A stretch of 64,000 bases of DNA from Oryzomicrobium sp. (GCF_021287045.1 NZ_JAJTBG010000005.1:186001-250000), one strand, 5' to 3'; counted from the stretch's first letter, positions 10,042-20,274 are shown. Notes: generated by a model not told the origin, from the letters alone. Numbers and translations are program-made.

Positions 10042-10458
10042 TCAGACGTAGGCGGAATCCGGGTCGAACTCCCGGGGCGCGCCGTCCCCGGCGGCGTCGC
10101 GCATTACCTTGCGCAGCCAGGGAGGCGGGGTGCCCCGCATCACCGCCTGGAGCTTGGCGATCAGCTCGGCGATGGGCGTGCCTTCCGCCACTTTGACCGG
10201 GTGGATGCGCGAGTTGACCACCCGGGCTGCGGCCGAGCCGCCGATGGCAGCCACATAGACGATGGCGCAGCCGGCCAGGGCATCGAGCTTGGGGGTGAGT
10301 TTGTCCTCGCTGCCGTCCTCCTTGAGGTCGCCGTCGAACTGGACGACCTCGGCCAGAGCAGCGGAATCGCTGCCCACCTCGTAGATGGCGATGTGGCGGG
10401 CCCAGCCGAAGTGGGCGTCGACCCGGGTCAGGTCCTGGGTGGTGAAGGCGACTTTCAT
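10042..10458 (-). CDS. nifX: FeMo-cofactor carrier NifX
   Basis: A 138-residue protein that in known systems holds NifB-co or the VK-cluster during transfer to NifEN. Recognisable parts are KVAFTTQDLTRVDAHFGWAR (the NifX/NafY dinitrogenase-cofactor fold start with the ligand His), CAIVYVAAIGGSAAARVV, and the C-terminal WLRKVM block. The start is the ATG before KVAFTT; the longer frame upstream is proline/arginine-rich noise over the nifN tail. Confidence 0.93.
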   Translation of the reverse strand: MKVAFTTQDLTRVDAHFGWARHIAIYEVGSDSAALAEVVQFDGDLKEDGSEDKLTPKLDALAGCAIVYVAAIGGSAAARVVNSRIHPVKVAEGTPIAELIAKLQAVMRGTPPPWLRKVMRDAAGDGAPREFDPDSAYV

Positions 10459-10501
10459 GGCGCAGCGTCCTCGGGGCGAAGGAGAGGTAGCGGGGGAAGG
10501 G

Positions 10502-11989
10502 TCAGGCACCAGCGACAACCGCCGCGGCGGGCGCGCCGGTGGGGCCTTGCCCGGTGGCCGATCCGCCGGGCAAGGCCCCACCCGGAACGGCGGCGGCGCG
10601 ACCGGGGCGGGCCGCCGTGGCGGCGGGTGTGGAGTGCGCGGTGGCAGAAGGGTCATGGGCGTCATGTTCCCGAGCCTCCAGGATCAGGTTGGCCACGTCG
10701 AAGATCACCTGGCGGGTGCCGCGATACAGCACGCTGACCCGCTGGGCGGCGCCGAGGCGATCGAACACCGGCAGGCCGACCCGGTACAGGGGCAGGCCCA
10801 GGCGGGCGGCAGCCTGGCGGCCGTGGGAATGGCAGACCAGCAGCTCGGCGGTGCGCTCGTCGCCCCAGGCATCGGGGGACGGCGTGGTGGCCAGATGCTC
10901 GAAATCCTCCAGGTCGCCGACGGTCACCGTGGCGCAGGGCAGCGTCGCCAGGCCGGGCGTCGGCGCCGGGGCGACGGCGGCGTGGATCTCGGCGCCCAAT
11001 TCGGCGAACAGGTGGGCCAGGCCCGTCAGCAGGTCCGGCTCGGCGGCCAGGGCGATGCGGGTGCCGGAAAAATGGAAATGGCCATCGAGCATGGCGTCCT
11101 GCAACTGGCTGCGCTCGCGCTGCACCCTGGCCGGCGGATCGCAATCGGCAATGCGGGCCAGAGCGGCGACGAAGGCGTCGCTGGCGGCCAGGCCGGTGAG
11201 CCGGTCGAACAGTTGGTAGGGCACCCCGGCCTGGGCCGCGATCGCTTCGGCGGCCTCCCTCAGGTGCTCGCCGATGGCCAGGGTGGCGGCCGATTCGCCC
11301 AGGCTGCGCGCACCCTCCAGGGGCGTGCCGCCCAGAGTGTGGGGCAGGAAGGTCTCGGGAATGTGCCCATCCAGGGAACCGGACAGGTCGGGCAGCATGA
11401 TCGGGGTGAGGCCGAAGGATTCGACCAGCTCCCGGATTGCCTCCACGTCCCCCGGCGACAGATGGCTGCCGGCCAGGATGTTCACCTGCCAGGGGCGGCG
11501 CACCCGGGAAGGCCGGGCGAAGCGCCGCGCCAGGGCCGCCACCGCCTTGCCGTAGCCTTCCTGGAAGGTACCGGTGAAATCCGGAGCGGACACGAACACC
11601 ACCTCCATCCCGGCCAGTTCCGGATGGCGGGCGCGGATGTCCTTGAGAAACCCCTCCACGTCGTCGCCCTTGGTCTCGGTCAGGCCGGTGGACACCAGGC
11701 CGATCAGCCCTGGGTTGGCGCGCTTGTGGATGTTCACCAGGGCCTGCTCGATGTTGTCGTAGCCGCCCAGGATGGTGGTGACCTCGTTCATGGCCGTGGT
11801 CTGCAACGGAATCGTCTCGCGGAAGTGGCGCACGAACAGCACCAGGCCGAAGGCGGTACAGCCCTGGGCGCCATGCACCAGGGGCAGGCTGCGCTCCATG
11901 CCGAGAAAGGCCAGGGCGGCGCCGATGGGGGCGCTCATCTTGAGCGGATTGACGGTGCAGGCTTTCTTGCTGACGACGATCTCAGCCAT
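10502..11989 (-). CDS. nifN: FeMo-cofactor scaffold subunit NifN, with unusual tail
   Basis: This subunit, with NifE, forms the scaffold on which NifB-co is matured by addition of Mo and homocitrate. Characteristic blocks are KACTVNPLKMSAPIGAAL and LVHGAQGCTAFGLVLF, which hold cluster cysteines like those of NifK, then FDRLGAAQR and FDVANLILE. It overlaps nifE by 8 bases; the start is the ATG before AEIVVSKK. After the normal end of the family (near FDVANLILEARE) there are about 50 extra Ala/Gly/Pro-rich residues. The DNA for this tail contains a perfect 17-base-pair hairpin. Confidence 0.95.
   Translation of the reverse strand: MAEIVVSKKACTVNPLKMSAPIGAALAFLGMERSLPLVHGAQGCTAFGLVLFVRHFRETIPLQTTAMNEVTTILGGYDNIEQALVNIHKRANPGLIGLVSTGLTETKGDDVEGFLKDIRARHPELAGMEVVFVSAPDFTGTFQEGYGKAVAALARRFARPSRVRRPWQVNILAGSHLSPGDVEAIRELVESFGLTPIMLPDLSGSLDGHIPETFLPHTLGGTPLEGARSLGESAATLAIGEHLREAAEAIAAQAGVPYQLFDRLTGLAASDAFVAALARIADCDPPARVQRERSQLQDAMLDGHFHFSGTRIALAAEPDLLTGLAHLFAELGAEIHAAVAPAPTPGLATLPCATVTVGDLEDFEHLATTPSPDAWGDERTAELLVCHSHGRQAAARLGLPLYRVGLPVFDRLGAAQRVSVLYRGTRQVIFDVANLILEAREHDAHDPSATAHSTPAATAARPGRAAAVPGGALPGGSATGQGPTGAPAAAVVAGA
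10538..10582. repeat. long perfect inverted repeat inside the 3' end of nifN
   Basis: Arms at 10538-10554 and 10566-10582 are exact reverse complements (17 bases, GGTGGGGCCTTGCCCGG on the plus strand) around an 11-base loop. It lies in the extra C-terminal codons of nifN, just before nifX. It could stabilise or partly terminate the operon transcript, or mark an inserted REP-like element. Confidence 0.85.
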
Positions 11990-13457
11990 GGCGCATCTCC
12001 CCGGCAGCGGCGCCGGCACTCCCGCGACCACAGGACGCGGCGCGGTCTTCCCCGCCCCAACCATCCAGCCAGTCCGCCGACTCCCAGGGTGCCGGCTGGC
12101 GCAGCTGGGCCCAGATCGGGTTGTGCAGTGCCCGGTCGATCTGGGCCACCAGATTCACCATGCCGTCGTAGCCGGCGTAGGGGTGATGGCGTTCCTGGTT
12201 GATCTCGACCCAGGGCACCTTGGCCTTCAGGGCGACGAACTGGGAACGGCCGCCGGAAAGCATCACGTCGGCCCGGGCCTCCTTGAGCTGGCGGTACATC
12301 TCCCGGGGCGGCAGCTCGTCGAAGACGTGGGCGTCGCCCCCCATGATCTCGATCACCTTCTGCCGGTCGCTGGCGGTGCTCTTGCGCATCGAGGTGCCGA
12401 CGATCTCCAACCCAACCTCTTGCAACGCCGCCACCAGGGACCAGGACTTCACCCCGCCGGTGAACAGCAGTACCCGTTTGCCCTGCAAGCGCGCCTTGAA
12501 GGGCTCCAGCCGCGCCCAGGCACGGGCCTCCTCCCGGGCGATGAGCGTCTCGGCGCGCTCCGGCAGGTCCGCCGGGCCGCCCCGTTCCACCAGCAGCCGG
12601 GAAATCCGGCGCAGGGCATCGGAAGTGTCGCCGATGCCGTAGAAGCTGCCCTCGAAGAAGGGAATGCCGTAGCGCTCCTCCATCTTGCGGGCGACGTTGA
12701 TGAGGGCCTGGGAGCACAGCATGATCGCCGCCCTGGCCCGGTGCGAGCAGGCCAGATCGTGGTAGCGGGAATCGCCGGTGAAGGTGGCCAGGACGCGTAT
12801 GCCCAGCTCGTCGAAGAGGGGCTTCACCTGCCAGAACTCGCCCACCACGTTGTATTCGCCGATAACGTTGATGTCGGTAGCTGTAGTGCGCTCCGGCTCC
12901 CGGGTACCCACCACGTGGTCGAGCAGGGCCTCGCCCCCCAGCTTGTTGCCCAGGTTCTTGCTGCCGGCGAAGCCCGGCGCCTCGATGGGAATCACCGGCA
13001 GGCCGAGACGGGCGCTGGCGGCCTTGCACACGGCGGCGACGTCGTCGCCGATCAGGGCCGGCACGCAAGTCTGGTAGACGAACACCGCCGGCGGCCGGTA
13101 CTTGGCGACGATCTCCTCGATGGCCCGGTAGAGGCGCTTCTCGCCGCCGTAGATGACGTCGAATTCGTTCAGGTCGGTGGTGAAAGCTGTGCGGTAGCGC
13201 AGGGAATCGCTCGAATGGACGTGGCGCGAATCCCAGGAATTGCCCTCGCAGGCGATCGGGCCATGCACCAGATGGGCCACGTCGGTGACCGGCTGCAGGG
13301 CGATCTTGGCCCCGTCGAAAGCGCAGCCGCCGGCCGCCGCACCGGGCGCCAGGGGCTTCTTGCAGCCGGCCTTGCGCGCCTTGTCGTCCTTGGCGCGATT
13401 GTGGGCGCAGGCCGGCTCGTCGAAGACGGCGGCAATGGTTTCCTTCAGCGCGCTCAT
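11982..13457 (-). CDS. nifE: FeMo-cofactor scaffold subunit NifE
   Basis: A 491-residue partner of NifN and a homologue of NifD. Cluster cysteines appear in AGGCAFDGAKIALQPV, HGPIACEGNSWDSRH and YQTCVPALIGDD. FYGIGDTSDALRRI and LLFTGGVKSWSL are typical of NifE. The start has a GGGGAG ribosome site a few bases before the ATG. It is the first gene of a seven-gene leftward operon and has a sigma-54 promoter and a NifA site upstream. Confidence 0.95.
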   Translation of the reverse strand: MSALKETIAAVFDEPACAHNRAKDDKARKAGCKKPLAPGAAAGGCAFDGAKIALQPVTDVAHLVHGPIACEGNSWDSRHVHSSDSLRYRTAFTTDLNEFDVIYGGEKRLYRAIEEIVAKYRPPAVFVYQTCVPALIGDDVAAVCKAASARLGLPVIPIEAPGFAGSKNLGNKLGGEALLDHVVGTREPERTTATDINVIGEYNVVGEFWQVKPLFDELGIRVLATFTGDSRYHDLACSHRARAAIMLCSQALINVARKMEERYGIPFFEGSFYGIGDTSDALRRISRLLVERGGPADLPERAETLIAREEARAWARLEPFKARLQGKRVLLFTGGVKSWSLVAALQEVGLEIVGTSMRKSTASDRQKVIEIMGGDAHVFDELPPREMYRQLKEARADVMLSGGRSQFVALKAKVPWVEINQERHHPYAGYDGMVNLVAQIDRALHNPIWAQLRQPAPWESADWLDGWGGEDRAASCGRGSAGAAAGEMRHG

Positions 13458-13498
13458 GTCGGCTCCCCTACAGCGATTCATCGGACAGGGGGCTCAAC

Positions 13499-13513
13499 GC
13501 AGCTTCCATGCCA
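13499..13513 (-). promoter_or_regulatory. sigma-54 promoter of nifE
   Basis: On the minus strand it reads TGGCAT, five bases, CTGC: the -24/-12 layout with both GG and GC invariant pairs kept. It is 42 bases upstream of the nifE ATG. Confidence 0.7.
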
Positions 13514-13590
13514 GCGCCCGCCATTCCAGGCAAGCCTTTGTTTCAGTGCAGCATTTTCCAAACGCCCCGCTACGGTGCCCCGTAGGCCCG

Positions 13591-13606
13591 TGTCGCAAAC
13601 CCGACA
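13591..13606. promoter_or_regulatory. NifA upstream activator site for nifE
   Basis: TGT-N10-ACA (TGTCGCAAACCCGACA), about 80 bases upstream of the sigma-54 promoter. The rest of the 323-base nifE-nifA gap shows no further gene. A one-mismatch copy (CGT-N10-ACA) lies at 13719-13734, nearer to nifA. Confidence 0.8.
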
Positions 13607-13780
13607 CACCTTGATGGTGCGGGGGATATGCCCCATCGCCCCCCTCACCCCCTGCTCACGGGCACTCCGGCATCGCGGCATGTTTTGTGCGTAGCAACAT
13701 GGAACTGACACCCGGAACCGTCGCAAAGCCGACAACGCCCCCGCGTCCGGCGGACGGCTCCCGCCCAGGGAGGTTGAACC

Positions 13781-15493
<1,713 letters not shown>

Positions 15494-15731
15494 ACGCGGC
15501 CTACGGCGCAGCCGGGTTGAACCAGGCCGTCACCGGCAAGCCAGGAAGAAAGGGGGCCGGGGAGGCCGGCGTCCAGGACGCGGCGAGCAGATCGCACACC
15601 CCCAGGGTATGGCCTGCGGCGGCCAAGGCCGCCCGCTGCCGGGCATTGCCACCGCAACCGGGCTTCTCGTAAAAATCAGGTGGGCCATGGCCGCCTCCGC
15701 TGGCAGGGCAGAAAACAAAAACGCGGTGGGC

Positions 15732-16304
15732 TCAGACCGGCCGGTTGTCCGGCACCTTGACCGGTCCCATCTCGGCGACGGCGGTGGCGTAGGGCGTCTC
15801 GGGAAATCCGGCGCCGGTGAAAGCCTCGGCCGCAGCCACCAGGGAATCGACCTTGGCCTCGCTGGAGAGGCGCTTCATGTCGCTCCGGTCCAGGTAGAAC
15901 AGATCGAGCAGCTCGTTCCATACGGTGGCTTCATCCAGGGGCAGCACGTAGAAGGGCACACCGCCCGCCTCCACCTTGTAGCGCTTGGCGAAGTCCACGT
16001 TGCCGGCGAAGACGAAATACTTGCCCGTAGGCACCAAGGCCGGGCCGAAGGCGTCGACGATCAACTCCAGGTGGGCGAGGGAATCGACGTGGCCGGCGAA
16101 GAAGCTGGCCGCACCGCCTTCGCCGGCCAGGATCACCTGGTCGGCCTTGATTTCCGGCGGGCGGGCCTCGCCGGCCACCGAGGGCGGAAACCTGAGGCCC
16201 AGCTCGCCGCGAAAACCGTAGCGGCCGGCCTTTTGCGTGGCGCCGGAAAAGGTCGGGGAGAGCAATTTTTCGCCCAGGCGGGCGATGACGGTGAGGTCGG
16301 ACAT
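15732..16304 (-). CDS. unrecognised protein between nifA and nifB
   Basis: A 190-residue soluble-looking protein with no signal peptide or membrane segment, which I could not assign to a family. It has a regular mix of strand and helix, for example VILAGEGGAASFFAGHVDSL, TGKYFVFAGNVDFAKRY and FYVLPLDEATVWNELLDLFY, with no cysteine pair and no obvious catalytic motif. It stands between nifA and nifB on the opposite strand from both. A sigma-54-like element (TGGCAC-N5-TCGC) lies 46 bases upstream and two NifA sites lie in the shared spacer, so nif-type regulation is likely. The 238 bases between nifA and this gene's end contain nothing recognisable. Confidence 0.75.
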   Translation of the reverse strand: MSDLTVIARLGEKLLSPTFSGATQKAGRYGFRGELGLRFPPSVAGEARPPEIKADQVILAGEGGAASFFAGHVDSLAHLELIVDAFGPALVPTGKYFVFAGNVDFAKRYKVEAGGVPFYVLPLDEATVWNELLDLFYLDRSDMKRLSSEAKVDSLVAAAEAFTGAGFPETPYATAVAEMGPVKVPDNRPV

Positions 16305-16349
16305 GAAGGACTCCTGAAGTGTGAAGAGAAACGTGCCGCCGCCTCTTCA

Positions 16350-16364
16350 GCGACAACCGTGCCA
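16350..16364 (-). promoter_or_regulatory. possible sigma-54 promoter for the unrecognised gene
   Basis: On the minus strand it reads TGGCAC, five bases, TCGC. The -24 element is perfect; the -12 element keeps GC but differs from TTGC at one base. Confidence 0.5.
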
Positions 16365-16465
16365 CCCCGACGCCCAACGCCGGCCTCCGGCGAAAATCCT
16401 TGCAAAACAGCCTTCTGCCCACCGACTACCGGAACGCCTCAGCGCCTCGGATAGCGACGTCGCCC

Positions 16466-16481
16466 TGTCGCATTCGAGACA
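16466..16481. promoter_or_regulatory. NifA upstream activator site 1 at nifB
   Basis: TGT-N10-ACA (TGTCGCATTCGAGACA), 104 bases upstream of the nifB sigma-54 promoter. The motif is symmetrical, so it could also serve the divergent gene. Confidence 0.8.
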
Positions 16482-16485
16482 TGCC

Positions 16486-16501
16486 TGTCACGGACCCGAC
16501 A
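16486..16501. promoter_or_regulatory. NifA upstream activator site 2 at nifB
   Basis: A second TGT-N10-ACA (TGTCACGGACCCGACA). Its centre is 20 bases from that of site 1, about two helical turns, so both lie on the same face of the DNA. Confidence 0.8.
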
Positions 16502-16569
16502 GCCCGGCGGTGGTGCCACGGCTTCGCCATCCCCATGATTAATCGGAATTTTCTTGATCCTCCCTGGCT

Positions 16570-16585
16570 TGGCACGGCCATTGCA
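16570..16585 (+). promoter_or_regulatory. sigma-54 promoter of nifB
   Basis: TGGCAC, five bases, TTGCA: a full match to the -24/-12 consensus, 36 bases before the nifB ATG. Confidence 0.93.
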
Positions 16586-16620
16586 AAACGGCTCACGACC
16601 CCACTCTTCCGGAGCCCGCC

Positions 16621-18126
16621 ATGTCCGCCCCCGCCCACCCCAGCCCCCCGCCCCCTGGAACGCCGCGCAAGGTCATCGCCATCCACGCGGCTGCCCCGGG
16701 GGCGGCCACGGCACCGGGCGGCTGTAGTTCGGGCAGCTGCGGTTCCAGCGACGGCCCGGCCGACCTGCCCGCCCATATCTGGGAGAAGGTGAAGGACCAC
16801 CCCTGCTACAGCAGCGAGGCCCACCACCACTTCGCCCGCATGCACGTGGCCGTGGCCCCGGCCTGCAACATCCAGTGCAACTACTGCAACCGCAAGTACG
16901 ACTGCGCCAACGAATCCCGCCCCGGCGTGGTGAGCGAGAAGCTGACGCCGGAAATGGCGGGCAAGAAAGTGCTGGCGGTGGCGGCCGAGATCCCCCAGCT
17001 TTCCGTGGTCGGCATCGCCGGTCCCGGCGACGCCCTGGCCAACCCGGCCAAGACCTTCAAGACCTTCGAGCTGATCCAGCAGACGGCTCCGGACATCAAG
17101 CTCTGCCTCTCCACCAACGGCCTGGCCCTGCCGGACCACGTGGAGACCATCAAGAAGTTCAACGTGGACCACGTCACCATCACCATCAACATGGTGGACC
17201 CGGAGGTGGGCCAGCACATCTATCCCTGGGTCTTCCACAACCACAAGCGCTGGCATGGCCTGGAAGCCGCGAAGATCCTGCACGAGCGGCAGATGCTGGG
17301 CCTGGAGATGCTCACCCAGGCCGGCATCCTGGTGAAGGTGAATTCGGTACTGATCCCCGGCATCAACGACCAGCACCTGAAGGAAGTGAACCGGGTGGTG
17401 AAGGCCAAGGGCGCTTTCCTGCACAACATCATGCCCCTCATTTCCGACCCGGCCCACGGCACCCATTTCGGCCTCACCGGCCAGCGCGGCCCCAGCGCCG
17501 CCGAACTGAAGGCCCTGCAAGACGAGTGCGAGGGCGACATGAAGCTGATGCGCCACTGCCGCCAGTGCCGGGCCGACGCCGTGGGCATGCTGGGGGAGGA
17601 CCGCAGCCAGGAATTCACCAGCGACAAGCTGGGCGACATTGCCGCCACCTACGACCCCACCGCCCGCCAGGCTTACCGGGACTTCGTCGAGAAGGAGCGG
17701 GCCGACCAGCGCGCCGCCGAAGCCGAGCAGAAGGCCGGCCTGGCCGGTGCCCACGAAAAGGCCCTGGTGGCCGTGGCCACCAAGGGTGGCGGCCGCATCA
17801 ACCAGCACTTCGGCCACGCCAGCGAATTCCAGGTCTACGAAGTCTCCGCCGCCGGCGCCAAGTTCGTCGGCCATCGCAAGGTGGAGCACTACTGCGCCGG
17901 CGGCTACGAGATCGATGCGGCCATGCCCTCCATCCTCGACGCCCTCAAGGATTGCGCCGCCGTGCTGGTGGCCAGGATCGGCCACTGCCCGATGAAGGAA
18001 CTGAAAGAGGCAGGGATCGAGCCGGTGCAGGACTACGCCCACGAATACATCGAAGCCTCGGCCCTGGCCTGGTTCCAGGCCCGCCTCGCCGCCACCCGTC
18101 CATCCGGGACGGCCCGGGTGGCCTGA
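16621..18126 (+). CDS. nifB: radical SAM NifB-cofactor synthase
   Basis: NifB fuses two [4Fe-4S] units and inserts the central carbide to make NifB-co, the FeMo-cofactor core. The 501-residue protein has the radical SAM motif CNIQCNYC (about residue 84) and the NifB-specific [20 protein letters not shown] block. A C-terminal NifX-like domain starts near residue 382 ([20 protein letters not shown]). A short N-terminal extension is rich in Gly, Ser and Cys ([11 protein letters not shown]). It is the first gene of a rightward operon with fdxN, the HesB/IscA gene, nifZ and the SIR2-like gene. Confidence 0.97.
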   Translation: MSAPAHPSPPPPGTPRKVIAIHAAAPGAATAPGGCSSGSCGSSDGPADLPAHIWEKVKDHPCYSSEAHHHFARMHVAVAPACNIQCNYCNRKYDCANESRPGVVSEKLTPEMAGKKVLAVAAEIPQLSVVGIAGPGDALANPAKTFKTFELIQQTAPDIKLCLSTNGLALPDHVETIKKFNVDHVTITINMVDPEVGQHIYPWVFHNHKRWHGLEAAKILHERQMLGLEMLTQAGILVKVNSVLIPGINDQHLKEVNRVVKAKGAFLHNIMPLISDPAHGTHFGLTGQRGPSAAELKALQDECEGDMKLMRHCRQCRADAVGMLGEDRSQEFTSDKLGDIAATYDPTARQAYRDFVEKERADQRAAEAEQKAGLAGAHEKALVAVATKGGGRINQHFGHASEFQVYEVSAAGAKFVGHRKVEHYCAGGYEIDAAMPSILDALKDCAAVLVARIGHCPMKELKEAGIEPVQDYAHEYIEASALAWFQARLAATRPSGTARVA

Positions 18127-18176
18127 CCGGCCCCGGGTCCGCCCCTTTTTCCCATCCCACATTCAAGGAGCCCACC

Positions 18177-18392
18177 ATGGCCTACAAGATCATCGCCTCC
18201 GCCTGCACCGCCTGCGCTGCCTGCGAGCCGGAATGCCCCAACGACGCCATCGTCGAGAAGAACAGCGTCTATGCCATCGTCACCGACAAGTGCACCGAAT
18301 GCGTCGGCCACTTCGACGATCCCCAGTGCCTGGCCGCCTGCCCCGCCGACAGCATCGCCGTGGACAAGAGCGTGCCGCGCTACGCCGCCTGA
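18177..18392 (+). CDS. fdxN: 2[4Fe-4S] ferredoxin
   Basis: A 71-residue bacterial-type ferredoxin. Cluster ligands are CTACAACEPECP (residues 9-20) and CTECVGHFDDPQCLAACP (about residues 39-56). The longer second loop is typical of FdxN-type ferredoxins next to nifB, which feed electrons to NifB or nitrogenase. An AAGGAG ribosome site precedes the ATG. It starts 50 bases after nifB. Confidence 0.9.
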   Translation: MAYKIIASACTACAACEPECPNDAIVEKNSVYAIVTDKCTECVGHFDDPQCLAACPADSIAVDKSVPRYAA

Positions 18393-18439
18393 TCCGGCCC
18401 CCTGCCTCCCTTCCCCCACCCCGACACGAGGACTCCGCC

Positions 18440-18841
18440 ATGTGCGTCACCCTCACCGAAAAAGCCGCCGCCTACATGCGGCGCATGATCCGCTTCGGCC
18501 AGGGCGGCCCCGCCGCCGGCTTCCGCCTGGCGGTCCAACCCGGCGGCTGCTCCGGTTTCGACACCCGGTTCAGCATCGAGGACGCCCCCAGCCCCGGCGA
18601 CACCGTGGTGCAGCAGCACGGCGCCACCCTCTTCCTCACCCCGGAAACCTGCGCGCTGTTGCAGGGCTACACCATCGACTTCGGCGAGACGGCCACCGAC
18701 GGCGGCCTCAAGTACCTGAGCCCTGCCGCCCGCCACGTCTGCGGCTGCGGCGGCGCCGGGGCGGGAGGATGCAGTTCCGGCTCCGGGCTGGCGTCGATCG
18801 CCTTCATGGCGCGCCCGCCCGACCTGGGCGGCAAAGGTTGA
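18440..18841 (+). CDS. HesB/IscA-family iron-sulfur carrier
   Basis: A 133-residue A-type iron-sulfur carrier. The three ligand cysteines are present in GGCSGFDTRF (about residue 36) and HVCGCGG (about residues 103-105). Such proteins in nif clusters (IscA-nif, HesB) move clusters to nitrogenase components or NifB. It has an extra 25-30 residue tail with GGCSSGSG, closely matching the Cys/Ser/Gly-rich N-terminus of NifB in the same operon. It starts 47 bases after fdxN and ends 10 bases before nifZ. Confidence 0.88.
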   Translation: MCVTLTEKAAAYMRRMIRFGQGGPAAGFRLAVQPGGCSGFDTRFSIEDAPSPGDTVVQQHGATLFLTPETCALLQGYTIDFGETATDGGLKYLSPAARHVCGCGGAGAGGCSSGSGLASIAFMARPPDLGGKG

Positions 18842-18851
18842 GGCCGCCGCC

Positions 18852-19352
18852 ATGGGCGCCCGCGACAGCGACATCGTCGAACTCGACGGCCCTCCCGCCT
18901 ACACCTACGGCGAGAAGGTGCGGGCACGCCGGAACGTGCGCAACGACGGCACCTTCCCCGGCCGGGAGATCGGCGAGGTGCTGGTAAAGAAGGGCGACGT
19001 GGGTTACGTCGCCTCCATCGGCACCTTCCTGCAGCAGTTCTACATCTACGGTGTGGACTTCGTCGACCGGGGCTGCCTGGTCGGCATGAAGGGCCGCGAA
19101 CTCGAATCGCTCGACATCACCGAGGCATCGCAAATGAAGATCACCCTGCGTCGCGACAAGAACGGCAATCTGTCGGTATACGTACCGAAGAAGGACCTGG
19201 AGCAAGACGTGGTAGCCAGCGACCATGCCACCCTGTGGGGCGGCGCCATCACCCTGGGCAACGGCTGGCGGCTGGAACTGCCGGCCCTGGCCGCCGACAC
19301 GCCCCTGCCCATCACCATCGAGGCCCGGCGCCTCGACAGCGCCGACGCATGA
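18852..19352 (+). CDS. nifZ: nitrogenase maturation protein NifZ
   Basis: A 166-residue protein with the NifZ core (YTYGEKVRARRNVRNDGTFP; VLVKKGDVGYVASIGTFLQQ; FYIYGVDFV). In Azotobacter NifZ helps form the P-cluster of the MoFe protein. The C-terminal half (MKITLRRDKNGNLSVYVPKK and beyond) is longer than in short NifZ proteins of about 100 residues. That half carries CowN/NafY-unlike beta-rich sequence of unknown role. It follows the HesB/IscA gene by 10 bases and precedes the SIR2-like gene by 13 bases. Confidence 0.88.
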   Translation: MGARDSDIVELDGPPAYTYGEKVRARRNVRNDGTFPGREIGEVLVKKGDVGYVASIGTFLQQFYIYGVDFVDRGCLVGMKGRELESLDITEASQMKITLRRDKNGNLSVYVPKKDLEQDVVASDHATLWGGAITLGNGWRLELPALAADTPLPITIEARRLDSADA

Positions 19353-19365
19353 CGGACGACCAGCC

Positions 19366-20274
19366 ATGAATGCTCCAGCCCCCACTGCCGGCACTAGGCC
19401 GTCGGCGTGCCCGGCGGCCCTGCTCGACGCCGCAGTGGCCGGGTTGCGCGGCCATCGCCTGATCCCCTACCTGGGGCCGGAAGCCCTGCTGCTGGAGCCG
19501 GCCAACGCCGCCCTGCCGGTGGCCCCCCAGGCTCTCGCCGAGTTCCTCGCCAAGCGGGTCGCGGTACCCGCCCGGGTGCGCAGGAACCCCACGGCCACGG
19601 CTCAGTACATCGAGAACTTTCGCCACCGCAAGACCCTCACCGCCCTGATGCGCGAGGCCTACGCGGTTTCCGCCGCCGCCCCTGCCCTGTACCGGGCATT
19701 GGCGGCCCTGGACCTGCCCCTGGTGGTGGACGCCAACTACGACGACGCCTATGCCTGGCTCCTGGCCGAGCGGGCCGGGGCCGCGCCGGGCATCCGTCCG
19801 GATAGCCGCGACTGGAGCCAGATTCAGGGCGTGAGCCGCGCCGAGGTGCGCGAATCCTGGTTCCTTGCCTATGGCCCTTCGGGAACGAGGCAGGACGCCG
19901 CCTCCCGAGGGCCACTGCTCTACAAGCCGCTCGGCAGCATCGCCCCGGCGGCCAACTTCATCATCTCCGACTCGGATTTCGTCGAAGTGCTCACCGAGAT
20001 CGACATCCAGACCCCGATCCCCCCGGACGTGCAGGAGCGCCGCGCCGGGCGGGGCTTTCTCTTCCTCGGCTGCCGTTTTGCCGACCAGCTTGCGCGCAAC
20101 TACGCCCGCCAAGTGATGAAACGCTCCGCCGGCCCCCACTACGCCGTGCTGCCGGCGGACCGCCTGACCCGCAATGAGGTCCGCTTCATCGCCGAGCAGG
20201 GCATCGCGGTGATCGACCGGCCCCTGGCCGACGCAGCCGCCACCCTGGTGGCGGCCCTGGCGCCCCCAGATTGA
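19366..20274 (+). CDS. SIR2-like domain protein in the nifB operon
   Basis: A 302-residue protein that looks like a diverged SIR2_2 (NAD-binding Rossmann) protein. HRLIPYLGPEAL (about residue 27) sits where the GAG-type nucleotide loop is expected. VVDANYDDAYAWLL corresponds to the usual Thr-Asn-Tyr-Asp block, YKPLGSI to the Lys-Leu-His-Gly block, and GFLFLGCRFADQLARNYARQ to the C-terminal ribose-contact block. The histidine that is catalytic in SIR2 enzymes is Leu here (KPLG). It starts 13 bases after nifZ, so it belongs to the nif operon. NADase or deacylase activity is doubtful; a binding or sensing role is possible. Assignment rests on these blocks only. Confidence 0.65.
   Translation: MNAPAPTAGTRPSACPAALLDAAVAGLRGHRLIPYLGPEALLLEPANAALPVAPQALAEFLAKRVAVPARVRRNPTATAQYIENFRHRKTLTALMREAYAVSAAAPALYRALAALDLPLVVDANYDDAYAWLLAERAGAAPGIRPDSRDWSQIQGVSRAEVRESWFLAYGPSGTRQDAASRGPLLYKPLGSIAPAANFIISDSDFVEVLTEIDIQTPIPPDVQERRAGRGFLFLGCRFADQLARNYARQVMKRSAGPHYAVLPADRLTRNEVRFIAEQGIAVIDRPLADAAATLVAALAPPD

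Noticed and set aside
10385-13694. Two frames above 600 codons opposite nifN and nifE
   Set aside because: Both lack any family signature and lie antisense to certain nif genes.
13478-13735. 85-codon frame in the nifE-nifA spacer
   Set aside because: It overlaps the sigma-54 promoter and NifA sites and shows no coding pattern.
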